Shown piece by piece: positions 12,037 to 24,009 of a stretch of 64,000 nucleotides of DNA. The notes under the pieces were generated by a model. It saw only the letters and a program-made list of their open reading frames with translations, made no database searches and was not told where the DNA came from. Both the position numbers and the translations under genes were made by a program. Position 1 is the first letter of the stretch, and each line of letters begins with the position of its first letter. This stretch comes from Burhinus oedicnemus (taxonomy: Eukaryota; Chordata; Aves; Charadriiformes; Burhinidae): contig VFFE01007633.1 of NCBI GenBank assembly GCA_008921705.1, positions 1,021,178 to 1,085,177 on the forward strand. The letters run 5' to 3'.

Positions 12037-12041
12037 GGCAG
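12037..12041. repeat. 5-bp TSD (GGCAG), right side of nested CR1 scrap
   Basis: Partner of 11993-11997. Confidence 0.7.
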
Positions 12042-13573
12042 ACCAAAAAATAAATTTGAGAAATAGCTAGTAAAAGAGATTCAGAGGTAATAATAAGTCT
12101 TTTTTTGAAACAAATCAAGATCAGAAAGCCTGGCAGAGAGCCTGCAGGTCCTCTTAATGATCAGGGTATAAAAGGAACACTTAGAAAGAACATGCAATTG
12201 CACAGGAGCTAAATGACTTCTTGGCATCAGTGTTTGCTTTGAAAAAAATGGGGAGATTCCCAGCTCAATACCATTTTTTGCACAGGGATTTGTCAGAGGA
12301 TCCATCTAAAACTAAAGTGACTGTGGAAGAGATTACAAAACAAGTTGACAAAATTAGCAGCAGAACATCACCAGGATTAAATGGTATACCCAGGATTTAA
12401 CGGTTACCCCTTGAGTTCTAACAGATCTTAAGGATGAAATAGCTGAATAACCATGTGTGGCAAAAGTCAGGCCATTTCCCTCAAAAGAAAAGGGTTCTAG
12501 GGAAGATCCAGGGAATTGCAAGCCTACAAGCCTGACACTGGAACTGGACAAAAGAAGAGAAACTGTACTAAATAATAGCTTTAATGGACATTTGCATAAA
12601 TATTAAGAAGAGTCAAGAAGGCTTTTATAATGGAAAATCTGACTTTACAGTCTGTTTTGGTGGTTTGGTTTTTTTAAGAGGTCAACAAAGTCTCAGTAAT
12701 GAACAACAGTTCTTTCTGTACCAGCAATAGTTCCCCTACAGCTAAAAGTATTGCAACTTTTTGAGGAAAATGGAGTTTGAAACTGAAGTAATTTAGAAAT
12801 ATAAAGGATGGTTCCTCAAGCCTCCACCAAGATTCAGTACTCTCTTTTCCCTGCATGGCTGTAAGAAATCAAACTTTAATACTATGACTTTGCTGTATAC
12901 AGTAATTCTGTTTTGAGTAGTTTTATCAATTTTTATAGTTTCTCTAAGCATTCTGCAGCCAAAATCCTGTAACTGTGGCATCAGGTTTTGCAGGTGAAAT
13001 TGAGGCCTATGCAGATTGTAAAGGTGACATACTGTATGAATATTTTATTAAAATCATGTATAATTTTACTGCTGCTTGACATTAAATGAATCTCAAACTT
13101 GAGTAATGCAAATAAAATCTGAAATCCAGGGCAGCACTATATTTCACCTCTCAAAGTCACACATAATTTACCTGTATTTTACAGGTAACAGCCTTTAACA
13201 TATACCTATAAAGGTCTTCTACATATAAAGCTGAATATATTGAAACTGGAAAAGATCTCCTGCTAAAAAACCCAACATTCACAATGACCTAAAGAAACCT
13301 CAGGACTACTGCAAAGGATGACTCACAATCCTGTAAAATCAGTTGGCATCATAAATTAGGTTTTACTGGTCATTGGCAAACTTCAAGCAGAAATATTTTT
13401 TTCAGAGGTGAGTGATCCTTATCTACTCCTTATCTATTACGCGTCTTTAAGAGTTCTTAATTCTTTCATTCTGCATTGCACTGGTATGGCACTTTGTCCT
13501 CTGACTGAGATTTTGTCCAGAGACATCGTCTAGCACCAGTTTTATAGCTCAGTAGCACCTGGCATCTTCCCTA

Positions 13574-13587
13574 CCGCCCTCTGCTGC
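13574..13587 (-). promoter_or_regulatory. CTCF-like motif
   Basis: On the minus strand the sequence is GCAGCAGAGGGCGG, which fits 13 of 14 positions of the vertebrate CTCF core CCASYAGRKGGCRS (only the first base differs). It lies in a small GC-richer island within AT-rich DNA. The match was made by eye and occupancy is unknown. Confidence 0.4.
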
Positions 13588-16500
13588 GCTTAAGGCAGAA
13601 GCTGCTACAATGTCCCTAAGACACAAACACTAGTGACAAAAGAAGAAAGAAAAAGACTCCATTAATTTTATTAGAAACCCCCACTTAATAGCCAGTGAAA
13701 CAAATATAAAATAGAGCTTTCCTACTGAAAAGAGAAAACATTCGGTCATTTGGAAATATGGTTAATCTGATGTAATTCAAACTTTGAAATAAAATGTCAA
13801 TGTAGGCCATTAGTCAATGTAAGGAAATAGATCCCTGTAGAGATCAATCCTGCCTATTTCAGACAGCTACTTTAGGATGAAAAGAATTACATTTCCAGAG
13901 TTCATGATGACTAGGTTAGACTCGCATGCCTTAAATTCTAGCTATCTAAGTTAGATTATATGAACTGCACCCTGAGCAAAAAGCGAGTTTGTGGGTACTT
14001 TTGTCAAGCTGGCCACTTCTGGGTGACAGTTTCATCAAATTCTAGTCTGAGCAATAACATTCTACCTCTGACCAATTTAATCTGATATTTCATCTGGGTG
14101 CAATATTTTTCATTCACTAACCTAAATTAAGTTAGGAAAGGCTGCTGGCCACTATTAAGCTGGTTCCCTGTGTCGCCTTTTGAGTAGCTGCCATGAACCT
14201 TTATGAAATACCGATATGTATAAGGAAATGAAAATCAGGTAGTACGTCAATATAGCAGACAACAGCTTGCTGCACTTATTCAGGGGCAGAAAAAAGAAAG
14301 AGCTTTCCAAAGGAACTCTTACACTTCAGAAAATTTTCTGTAGAAGACTTCCTCCACAATTCTTTTAAAATAATTGCAAAAATGTAGGAGAACAAATGGC
14401 AGTGGGCTCCCCTGGAAGAAGAATTACACAGCAAACTGGCCTTAGAAAGGTTATAAAAACTCCAGAAAATTCTGAGAAACGTTATATAAAATCACGCTTC
14501 AAAAGCTCTTAAGAAAGTTACAACCAGAAAGAAATCTACAAAGATATGTGGTATAAATATATGAAAAATCGTCATTTTTTTCCCCAGCATTTTAACATAA
14601 CTTCACAAGCTGGCATTTTTTACAGCTGTACTCTTATATAACTATTTATAAAAATACTCTTTACATGCAGTGCTACATCTGCCACACATTATCTATTTTT
14701 AGATGCTTTATCTATTTAGTACAGAGAATTTTACAGTAATTCAAACACTTCCAAGTATTTGTCCAAAAATCATGTAAGCATCTTTGAAAACAGTGTGCAG
14801 AAATTGCAGAAAACTTAAAATGACTTCCCAATGACTGAAGCTTGTAGAGAATACAATGTGCTTTCTCTTCTAGGGATAACTATCTTTCTCCACTCTTTTT
14901 CATGAACACAAATGAGCAATACTTCAAGTGCGACTTCAAGGACAGGGCCTACTCTGTCGGGATTACCAAGGAAGCCAAATGCAATTCTGATTCAGTTCTG
15001 TAGCTTTCTGCCGGGTTGGCACAGGGAAAACCATGAAGGCAGCAAAATAACAATACTGCTGTTCCAGATACGTGAATAGAAGCTCAGTTCTTTGGATGCA
15101 AACCTCGCTTTGAGTGCTGGAGGATCTGAGCAGCATCCAAAGAGGGAACTACAGTAACCTTGTGTCAACAGCACAAGGGTGCTAGCAAACCGCAGCCTGG
15201 AGGGGGACCCCTTTTCTCACCAAATTTGCTCTTGTAACTTCTGCCTCTCCCCCTGAATATTTTCAGTCGTTTTTTCAGCATACTTTGTCTATATAACATG
15301 TGGGGTTTAAGATCTATTTAAGATGAAAAGGAAATCTCTGTATCATGTAAAGCGAGATTATACCTCAACTACAATTTTTTTTAATGGAAATGTATATATT
15401 CCTTTTCTTCAGTTTTAGCATTAGTTATCTTATTTCTTATCTTCCTCATTTCCTGCTGTGCAAAATTATCCATAAACTGAAGGCTCATGTTAGAACATTT
15501 CTTGTTGCTTTTTCATACCTAATATTTTTTTCAAGTGATTTGGATTATTTTTTTTAAATTGACTACTTCGAAGTTTTTGTGTTTTGGGGGAAGGTGTTAG
15601 TTGGTTTTCTTTTGAATATGAACACATGAATGTTTTATCACTACATACATACACCTTCACTCTCCTGCAGAGATTGTGTGCAGTGCCTGATGTCAGAGCT
15701 GGGGCTCTCTTCTTTCCCCATGTCCTGTATTCACTGACACAAGGATTAGACTAGCTTGTTTTAGGGGACTGCAAAAATCTAGAGGGGAAGGATTTGGAAA
15801 ACTGAAGTCATTTAAGTACCTTTGGATCATTAGAAAGACGATAAAAAAAATCTGAAGTATCTGAAAAAGAATTGTTCAAGAATAACAATAATAAGTGAAG
15901 AAATAAGACATCTCAGAGTACAATCTTAACAAGTTAGCTAAGGAATGGTGAGAAATGAAGAAAAGTTTCCAGGAGCACAGGTCAATGGAAGTTTTGATCT
16001 TTCGTGTCAACGCAATCCAAAAATCTTTCAGGAAATGCTTAAAATCTTAAGATTAACATTAGAGTTTGGGAGCAAAAGAGAAGTAATTTGGTTATGGTCA
16101 CCTGAAACATTTCTCTGAGCACTCATTGGCTATACAAGATCATAGTAGCTGTTAGAGAGCTCCTTCTTCATTCCTGGGAGGGAATGTAAAGGTTTTATAC
16201 ATTCAACATTTGATCTGATTTAAAAGATTTGAGACTGCTGTTTTCAAACTGTTGTGGAAAAGACTGCATCAGGGATCTCGTAAAAGAGTTACTGAAGCAT
16301 CCTCCAAGTAGACTGGACAGGAGAAACATGTCAAAATTATAGTCTTGGAAAGAAAGGGCAGGCACAGCCAGTATATGCTGATTTGGGTAATCTGGAAGTT
16401 GCCAAGGCAATCTGAGAACATACACCCAACATCATGTGCCCTGCACTCATAATTCCACCTTGCAAAACATTGTTTCCAGCCAAAACCACAAGCTATAAAG

Positions 16501-19459
16501 CTGAGAAACTCCTCTCTTGCCAAATAATAACTCAGAGCATTATTACGATCAAAGGAAATTATTTCCTCTTCAATTTTAATTTTCAGCTTTCTGACTTTTC
16601 TCCCACTACCTAAAACATATGCCCAGTTTCCAGACACAAGCAGGTAGTAGCTACAGCATGGAAAATGTAAGATCATACAGCAACATAAACTCTCAGAAGA
16701 ATACCTCATACTCTCAGACTATTAATGGTCCCACGATAAACAACATCAAAGTTAAACACTTTAGTGAGGATTTTAACATTTACCTGTTCCAGGTGATTTG
16801 TATTCCAGCATGAAACACTGATATCATACTATGTGCATACATAGTTACCTGGTTTTCTGCATTATCTTGAACTTAAAATCCAAACGAAAGATGATTCCTG
16901 GCTTCAGAAGGCATCAACAGAAAATTACTCAGAAGTTCACAAACCATTTCCTTTCCCATTCTGCATGAGGAACACAGCTGTTAACCTTATACTGCATGCC
17001 TTTTCCTCACACTATTGTCTCTTTTGGCCTTAAGTCCTTCCCAATGAACATTATTTGCTATGTGCCACTGTTACCTTCTTGACTTGTTTGGAGTTACATT
17101 CCAGATGTGTTTTCTTAAGTTTCAAATAATTGAAATTTGCATTTTTTTATCTTTATCTTGAACCTCCTGCATTACTGCTGCTCCTTTTTCTTTATCCTCA
17201 ATCACATATCCCGTTACCTGTTTTACCTGTCATGAGTCAGAACACTATTTCCTCTTCTTTCCTTATCAGAGACATATTTGTTTTCAAGCCATTTTTCATC
17301 TTCCTCATTTTCACCTGAGCAAAACTGTATTTACAGAGAGAGTATATACTTCCCTCAGCCCTACCCAAGGCTGAGTCACTTCATATTAATACCCTGAAGT
17401 TCTCCTTACCACAATGAGCAGTGAATGATAGACACTATTGATTGATTTATATAAATGTTAGTAGGAAGTTTCAGGATACTCCGGTCAGTGTATTGTCTAA
17501 ATAATATTAAGGTATGTTGGTGGCACATAAATATTGCAATTTTTTTAAGTATGAAAGATTATTGTGTCATTCACACCCCTGTTACTGTGTACTTGAATTA
17601 AGAGTAATAATTTTATATTGTGAGTGCTCAGCACTATATGGATAGTATGTTTTCGTTAAGCTGCCTAGAATACTTGCGTCAAGACTTTATTAATGTATTT
17701 TTAAGTAAATATCTATATTAAATACATCTTATTCATGTTTAGTATCAGTTACAGCACACAGCCACCCTACTCAAAATATTAATAGATAATCTGTATCTAC
17801 CAACATACATCCCTCTATCATTCTATTAAATTTAACCAAAATCCATATTTCTGCTGGAATCTATGCAGTTATTTGATGCTGCACAGATGACAAAATAGTA
17901 GTTTAGCATGCTCACTCTGTTGCAGACAGGATTGGGTGAGATATGTTGTTCACATTTGACTTTGCTACTCACAAATAACATTGTCATCGCGCACCCATGT
18001 CAAAGAAACCTTTGTGCTATTCACATTACCGCTATCCTCACAGAGGGGTAAGGGCAATCTCACAAGGAGATACCCAATGGTTAATGAAGAAATACATAGG
18101 TTTCAAACAGAGTTTAAGTCCCTAAAGACTGATTGTAGGGCAAATTTGTAACTATGCTAGCAGTTAGGAATCTCTGAAATGCCATTCCACACATGGATAT
18201 ATTTTCAGATATCTTATTTTTAAAGGCTAGATATAAATACCTGGTGTCAATAAAGAAAACAGTCCACAATCATCAAACAATGTGTTACCAACCACATGTT
18301 ATCAATATTTCTGTTTCACATCTACTATTCATCTTTTTTATATATTTAAAGTATAGCAGGGATGCTCCAGCTACTCCACGTTTCTAACACATTTGACATT
18401 TAAAGATCAAAGTTAGAAATCTGAGCAAGCCACACATTACTCTACATTTAGATTCAAATTTTTATTTTTCTCTTCATTTTTAATCAGTTCAAGCCTTCCT
18501 GGCACTGATTCTTGAAAGAGCTTTGCAAAGACTGTCACAGACAGAATTACCGTAGGAATGGGGAATAAATCTTTAAATTATCTAAAAGAATGAAATTTGA
18601 ATGGGTAATTGTTAGTATCTTAATTACTATATTGAATATTCAGGCATTTTCACAGCTCATATGAACATAAATAATGTATATATGTGCATGAGCTTAGGAG
18701 TATATGTGCACTTGGGCATGTAAAATGCTCGTAAATGTGCACAAGACAAAACCTGTGCAGTTTCTGTCATTTATAATTATATTTAAATGCATTTCTGATG
18801 AGATAGTTTTATCACTTCTAATATTAACATTCATCAGAACTAATTGCATTTGTTAAAATGAGTCAAATTTCTTTTCTGTGATTAACAACAGTATTTTCAA
18901 GTCACATAATTTTAAATTAGTTGGAGCAGATGAGTCAAAACTCCTGGAAAAATGATCATTTTCTTTGAAATAAGAGTAACCAATTATTAAATCATGTTTT
19001 AAACATATCTGTGAATCATCAGCACCAAGAAGTTGATATTTTAAAATTTGCCCACAAGCAAGTAACACAATGTTGTTATTCTAAGTGATCAGAGGAATAT
19101 GTCAGACCTATTTAAAAGTTCCTATCTGCAGGCTCTTTTCAGAAAAATAGATGTGTAATCTTATATGAATACAGGTTTAGCTTTAGTGCTTTTAAATGTC
19201 TGCTTAATATTTAATTGAAAACCTGAATAACGTTTTACTTAGAAATAAAGCCAGCTTTAAAGCAGGTAAATGTTTTCTTAATTTTTTTGTCTGCTAAAAT
19301 TAGTAACATGACTCTTATTTTTGCAGACTTTCCTTTTTTTTTTTTCCCTCTTTCCAATATACCTATAAGGTATCACTATTGGCCTCTGAAGGAAACATTA
19401 AGAAAATACAGCATGAAGTAAGGACTTAGCATCACATAATCGGCTCCATGTGTAAATTG

Positions 19460-19473
19460 CCACTAGATGGCAA
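19460..19473 (+). promoter_or_regulatory. CTCF-like motif
   Basis: CCACTAGATGGCAA fits 13 of 14 positions of the CTCF core CCASYAGRKGGCRS (the last base differs). It is embedded in an imperfect palindrome, ATTGCCA-CTAGA-TGGCAAT. It points away from the candidate at 13.6 kb (divergent pair). Function is unproven. Confidence 0.35.
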
Positions 19474-19599
19474 TGTTTCAGAAAATTATCTTCATAAACG
19501 CAGAGACAGCTATAGAATATGATTATTTAAAGGTTCATTGAGTCGTTCTAAATGGTTCTGTCAATCAGTAAGGAGACAATTCTTATGTATTTCTTCTAG

Positions 19600-19856
19600 C
19601 CTCAACTTTCCTCTGAAGAAGTGAAAATATTGGAACACTTGAGGAAAGACAGCATCTCCAGAAAGCCACATCAAGATGGTTGTACGAGAGATGAGGGGTC
19701 AAACTGCTTCTGCCAGACAGGGCAAACCCAGGATGCTCCTGAAAGAGGACTAAGATGCATCCTCAGGGATTTTGCAGCTGCTGAGTGCTGCACAATTATG
19801 AAAATCATTCTCAGCTGTGAAGAACTGATACCCACCCACTGCTGCAGGGGATAATT
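19600..19856 (+). other. Weak candidate coding exon (unrecognised)
   Basis: An open stretch of 84 codons begins directly after TTCTTCTAG, a plausible splice acceptor, and ends at a TAA (19852-19854). The deduced peptide starts PQLSSEEVKILEHLRKDS and becomes cysteine-rich near its end (AAAECCT, SCEEL, THCCRG). An AATAAA lies about 180 bases downstream, near 20036, so a terminal exon is conceivable. No domain was recognised and no partner exons were found. Chance is the more likely explanation. Confidence 0.12.
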
Positions 19857-22800
19857 TTAACTAAATCAGGCTCTAAGTGTCCATATTCTCAGCCCTTTAA
19901 TTTTCAGACATGAGGAGTATGCTCTGCAAATCTGACATGCAGATACTATAGATGGATTTAAAAAGTCTTTTGTAAATTATAAATTCGTTATAAAATATTT
20001 TACTTATACAGATACTAATTTTAGAAAGATATTAAAATAAAGCATACTTAGTGATTTTTTCACTGCCATGGTATAAAAATGCATAAAATAGAATTAGACA
20101 CTCTCAGATGCTTAGATAACTGGAAATATTCTAGGTATGCTCCTAGATGGCTCCTATTCAATTTACAAAGTGTTTTGCATCTGTTTATATACCAGGAATT
20201 AGAATAAAACAAGTGAAAAAAAAGCAAAGCCTTTGCCAGTAAAGTTTTTCCACTTACACTTCCTGTGTAACCAGGAAATTTCCCCACAGTAGAAAGCAAA
20301 GAAAGGAAATGTCTCAAGACCTGATTCTCTAAGGGCAGCACGAACAGGAGAGGACTGAAGTCTCAAAACTGTGTTGCAAGGTAACCCTAACCAACATCAT
20401 CCCTTTATTGTATTTTGCTCCACATGGTCCCTTCCAGAGCTCACATGAAAGGAGATCTCCAAATTTTAAATTAGTGTTTGCCTACAGACCTACAGAAAAC
20501 ACCTTATTAATACATAGGTAACATATTAAGAAGCATTTGTGAATGTTTTCAATCACGTTTGAGGTAAAGAGGATGAACTTAAATCCATATAATATATCCA
20601 CATATACAGAATATATATATAAGGAGTGTAGAATACATACAGGGTTAATTCTTCCATATTTTGTGACTTGAACACCTTTCTGACTTGTTAAGAAACCTTC
20701 ACTAGTTATTCAGCTAAAGTGTTTTAAACTCATCTATAAAACTACCATGCATGTTACATATGCCATCTCCATTACTAAAAGTAATCTTTAAGGACTTTTT
20801 AGATGATTTATTAAAGAAAAAAAAAGTGTTTATTAGGTGCTGCTTCTTAACTGGGGTGGTCAATCAATGAAAAGTACATTCTCAGAAATCCAAGCTGACC
20901 ATCTCTATAGTGAATAAGAAAGCTACCACTGAATTTAACAGGGAGAAAAAGAAAACCCTTGCAGTGGCATTCAGGATGTCCTTTGACACCAGGTATCCTC
21001 AGTGCTCCCCTGCCTTTTGGAGACAGTGCTCAGGCAAATCACTCCTGTTCATTCAGAGCAAGGTTAGCACTTACTCTTGATACTAGCTTTGTATCTCCAT
21101 TTCTGAGAGTAGAAACTGGCTGTATGATAGCTCCCCTCTCAGAACCACTTGATGCAGGGAAGGAATCCCAGCTCACCAAAATATACCCTCTGATCAGATC
21201 TTCATCCCTCTGTCTGCCTTCTGTCATTCTTAGGAACTAGGCCTACCCAACAGCTTGTGAAACAGAAAATGCTTGAGAATTTTACTCTGTTGGTTTAAAA
21301 CAGACTCGCTCAAATGGGTACGGGTGTCTTCCACCCTTACCGTATTTGAAGTAAAGTGCTCTCCACTGTCTGTCCACTCTCACTACAGGGACATCTGAAG
21401 TGACCATCAGCTCCAAAATCATCAGAACTTACCACCCAGCTTTTTAAAGCAAACAAAACCTTGTAGTTCATTTAAAATTTTGCACTGTGAGCTGCAATAA
21501 TTCAAAAGGTGAGAGACGAATGGGAGAGGATAAATTAGTAGGGGTGGTCAGTCTGTTGTCCCAAACTCTCTTGCACTCCTCAGTCAGAATCTTATTACTA
21601 ATGTCAGCAAAAAGGAGCCTCTTTTTATTGACATGTAGGTCATCACCCTATTCTTTTCTGCCCAGTGCTTGTTTTGTGGTGTGAGGTCTGAATCAAGTCA
21701 TTCTGAGAAAGACCTAAAACCTCAGGCTTTGCTCGAAAACAAGTACTTACAGAGGAAAATGATGTAATTATAAAGTTCTGCAAAACAGCATGAATGAGAA
21801 TGCACACCTCTGTTTCGTTTCTTGCTGACCTTAATGTTACCAATGTATTAAATATAGTCTGAGTATGTTTAAGAGGTTGGAGATTTAGGTGGAGTCTGTG
21901 TCTCTTCCTACTCGGTTTCTATATTGGAGTAAAGGTGGGAGGTGGTGCCCGTTTTCTCAGAGCCAAACGTTTCTGAGCACATGCAAGTTTTATGTGTTTA
22001 GTCCAACTGCAGGAGCTGAATGACTGAAAGTGTTACCAGAGTAGGCAGTGTCTGAGGACAGGATCCTGAATTTCTCTTTCAAGTCGAGGTACCTACCTAG
22101 ATCCCAATTTTGGCAGAGTATGTGCAGTCTGAATTTCAATGCATGCATATATATATTTTTACATAGTTATGTAATATTTACAAAAATATGCAAAAAACCA
22201 CAGTACTTTGTCAGATGGTGAAAATAATAACTGCTATTATAGATCTTCAAGCAATTCACCGTTTTGAAAACTGCAGTGTTGGTTGATAGAACTAGTAAAT
22301 AGGTTTACAACCACAAATAAAATAATCCTTAGGCATTTGAAACTAAATATAAATAATCTCACAGTTCATAACACATAACAATAAAGTAAAATATACATTT
22401 AACTACAGAGAACACTCAAAGCAGGCTTCATGCTGAAAACCACTGCCAGCAATACAAAGTGCCTAATTTGCATTGTTTTATTTTTTCACATCTTTATAAT
22501 TGTTCATAATATCAAATTTTCAAAGGTAACCAAGGTTATTTGAAGTAATTTTCACATTGCTTTCGTATTCCCTGAAATACAAAGTAACATAAAGCTGACT
22601 CAACTGAGATTCCTTAAAACAAAACATTATAACAACTTAGCATAAAATTTTCCATACAAGCTGCAAGACAGAAATTATTCTTAGCTGAAATCAAAAAACA
22701 TTTCAAGAGTCCAATTAAGAATAATTAAGAATTATTTTTGGTTATTATTAACCTCTGATACTTCTGGTCAGAATAATTGCTGGGTACACTAAAGCCATAT

Positions 22801-22901
22801 TTCTAATGTCTTGTTTAGGTGATATTACTGGCTTGTATTTCAATTTTAGTAATGTTTGTGCTAATTGCCAACCAAGGTGGCCATGAAAATAGTTAACTCC
22901 T

Positions 22902-22957
22902 GTGACTGGGCTGTTAGACGTGGCATTTTCAACAGCAGCTCCCAACAGCCCAGTCAC
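22902..22957. repeat. Perfect 14-bp inverted repeat, 28-nt loop
   Basis: GTGACTGGGCTGTT (22902-22915) is the exact reverse complement of AACAGCCCAGTCAC (22944-22957). The stem is GC-rich compared with its surroundings. It could form a hairpin in RNA or cruciform DNA, or be the remains of a terminal-inverted-repeat element. I do not see a clear target duplication outside the arms. Confidence 0.9.
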
Positions 22958-23332
22958 TGTAAGAAATTGTTATAAAAAGATGTCAGCAGGAATGATATTA
23001 AGAATGACATGTAGGAATATAATCTATACTAGCTAAGAAATATTTATTTTCAATTTGGAAAACACCTTTACTCAAAACGGCACACCGCAGTGCCATTCTG
23101 TTGACCAGCTTATCAACACCCAATGCACAGAACCATGCCTATTCATTGCTCTGAGCACACGCGTATTTTCCCCTGGTTGCTTGTTTTGAGTTTCCCAGTA
23201 TTCTTCCTAGACAAGACAGTGCAACAGTCAAGAGCTGTGACATCTACAAATACTTAATTCTTTTAAATGTACTACCAGCTTTTGCTACCATCTTCCCTTA
23301 AAATGTAGTAGGTAATGAAGTGGTGTGCAGTC

Positions 23333-23350
23333 AAAAAAAAAAAAAAAAAA
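23333..23350. repeat. Poly(A) run, 18 bases
   Basis: Uninterrupted A18, with no retrotransposon body recognisable upstream, so it is not assigned to a LINE tail or processed pseudogene. Confidence 0.95.
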
Positions 23351-23992
23351 GAAGAAAATACCATTTTATTCCATCCTTTACTATCACAGCAGCTCAATTT
23401 TTATGAAGTAGACTACAGTATGTTTATTAAAGGATATTCCAAAATGTTATTTGCAACTCTTATATCTCACTTTTAAGAAGAAATGGTTATTTCAACAGAT
23501 GATTTATAAATGTACATCTTGATTATTAATAATTGTTCAGATTTCACTCTTTTAATCTGACTACTGCCATGATGATATTTTTACTGTGCCACTGAATAAT
23601 GGTCTTACAGTTCTTTCAGATTCAATACCAACGTCGCTGAGTCAGCTTGTCATTGTTTAAGTGATTTTTACAGGTGCCAACAGAAACAGATTTTCATCTC
23701 TAATCCATTCAGCAACTACTAGTTCACCTAAGCTCAAACTTTCCCACATTGATGACATTCACACCTCTATGTATTCATGAGGTTTTTTGAAAGTAATAAT
23801 CCAACTACGAGGCATGCTTTATAGATGAATATAGACTATAATTTAAACTTTACCAATTCTTTCACAACTTGCATTTCCTTCAACATGCATTACTACATGT
23901 AATGAAGTCAACAGCAAATGTAGAATATTAAATGGAATCCTTCCTGCTCTCAAAAAGTGTGGTTTCACGTCGGAATTCCACATGATAAAAAG

Positions 23993-24009
23993 CAAACAAA
24001 CAAACAAAA
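23993..24009. repeat. (CAAA)n microsatellite, short
   Basis: About four CAAA units, possibly polymorphic. Confidence 0.8.

Larger units (their letters stand above)
11840..12680 (+). mobile_element. Ancient CR1-like LINE remnant, plus strand
   Basis: A heavily decayed LINE, recognisable by ordered short blocks that match the stretch of CR1 ORF2 between endonuclease and RT fingers: ATCACCAGGATTAAATGGTA (encodes SPGLNG), AAAAGGGTTCTAGGGAAGAT, GGGAATTGCAAGCCTACAAG (RT block equivalent to GNYRPVSL) and AGTCAAGAAGGCTTTTATAA (equivalent to SQHGF). No long frame survives. This is the old CR1 type known from turtles, crocodilians and birds, much older than the other copies here. The 5' limit is uncertain and could be upstream by 100 bases or so. 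It is interrupted at 11998-12036 by a younger CR1 scrap. Confidence 0.8.
12690..19599. other. AT-rich non-coding DNA, no gene seen
   Basis: I recognise no transposon ends here. It contains two CTCF-like motifs, listed separately. A 146-codon minus-strand open frame (16269-16709) has no recognisable domain and is treated as chance. Confidence 0.55.

Noticed and set aside
16269..16709. 146-codon minus-strand open frame starting with ATG
   Set aside because: No recognisable domain, hydrophobic and cysteine scatter typical of chance translation, no splice or promoter context.
23333..23350. A18 run as the tail of a processed pseudogene
   Set aside because: No gene-like sequence or TSD upstream; treated as a simple homopolymer.
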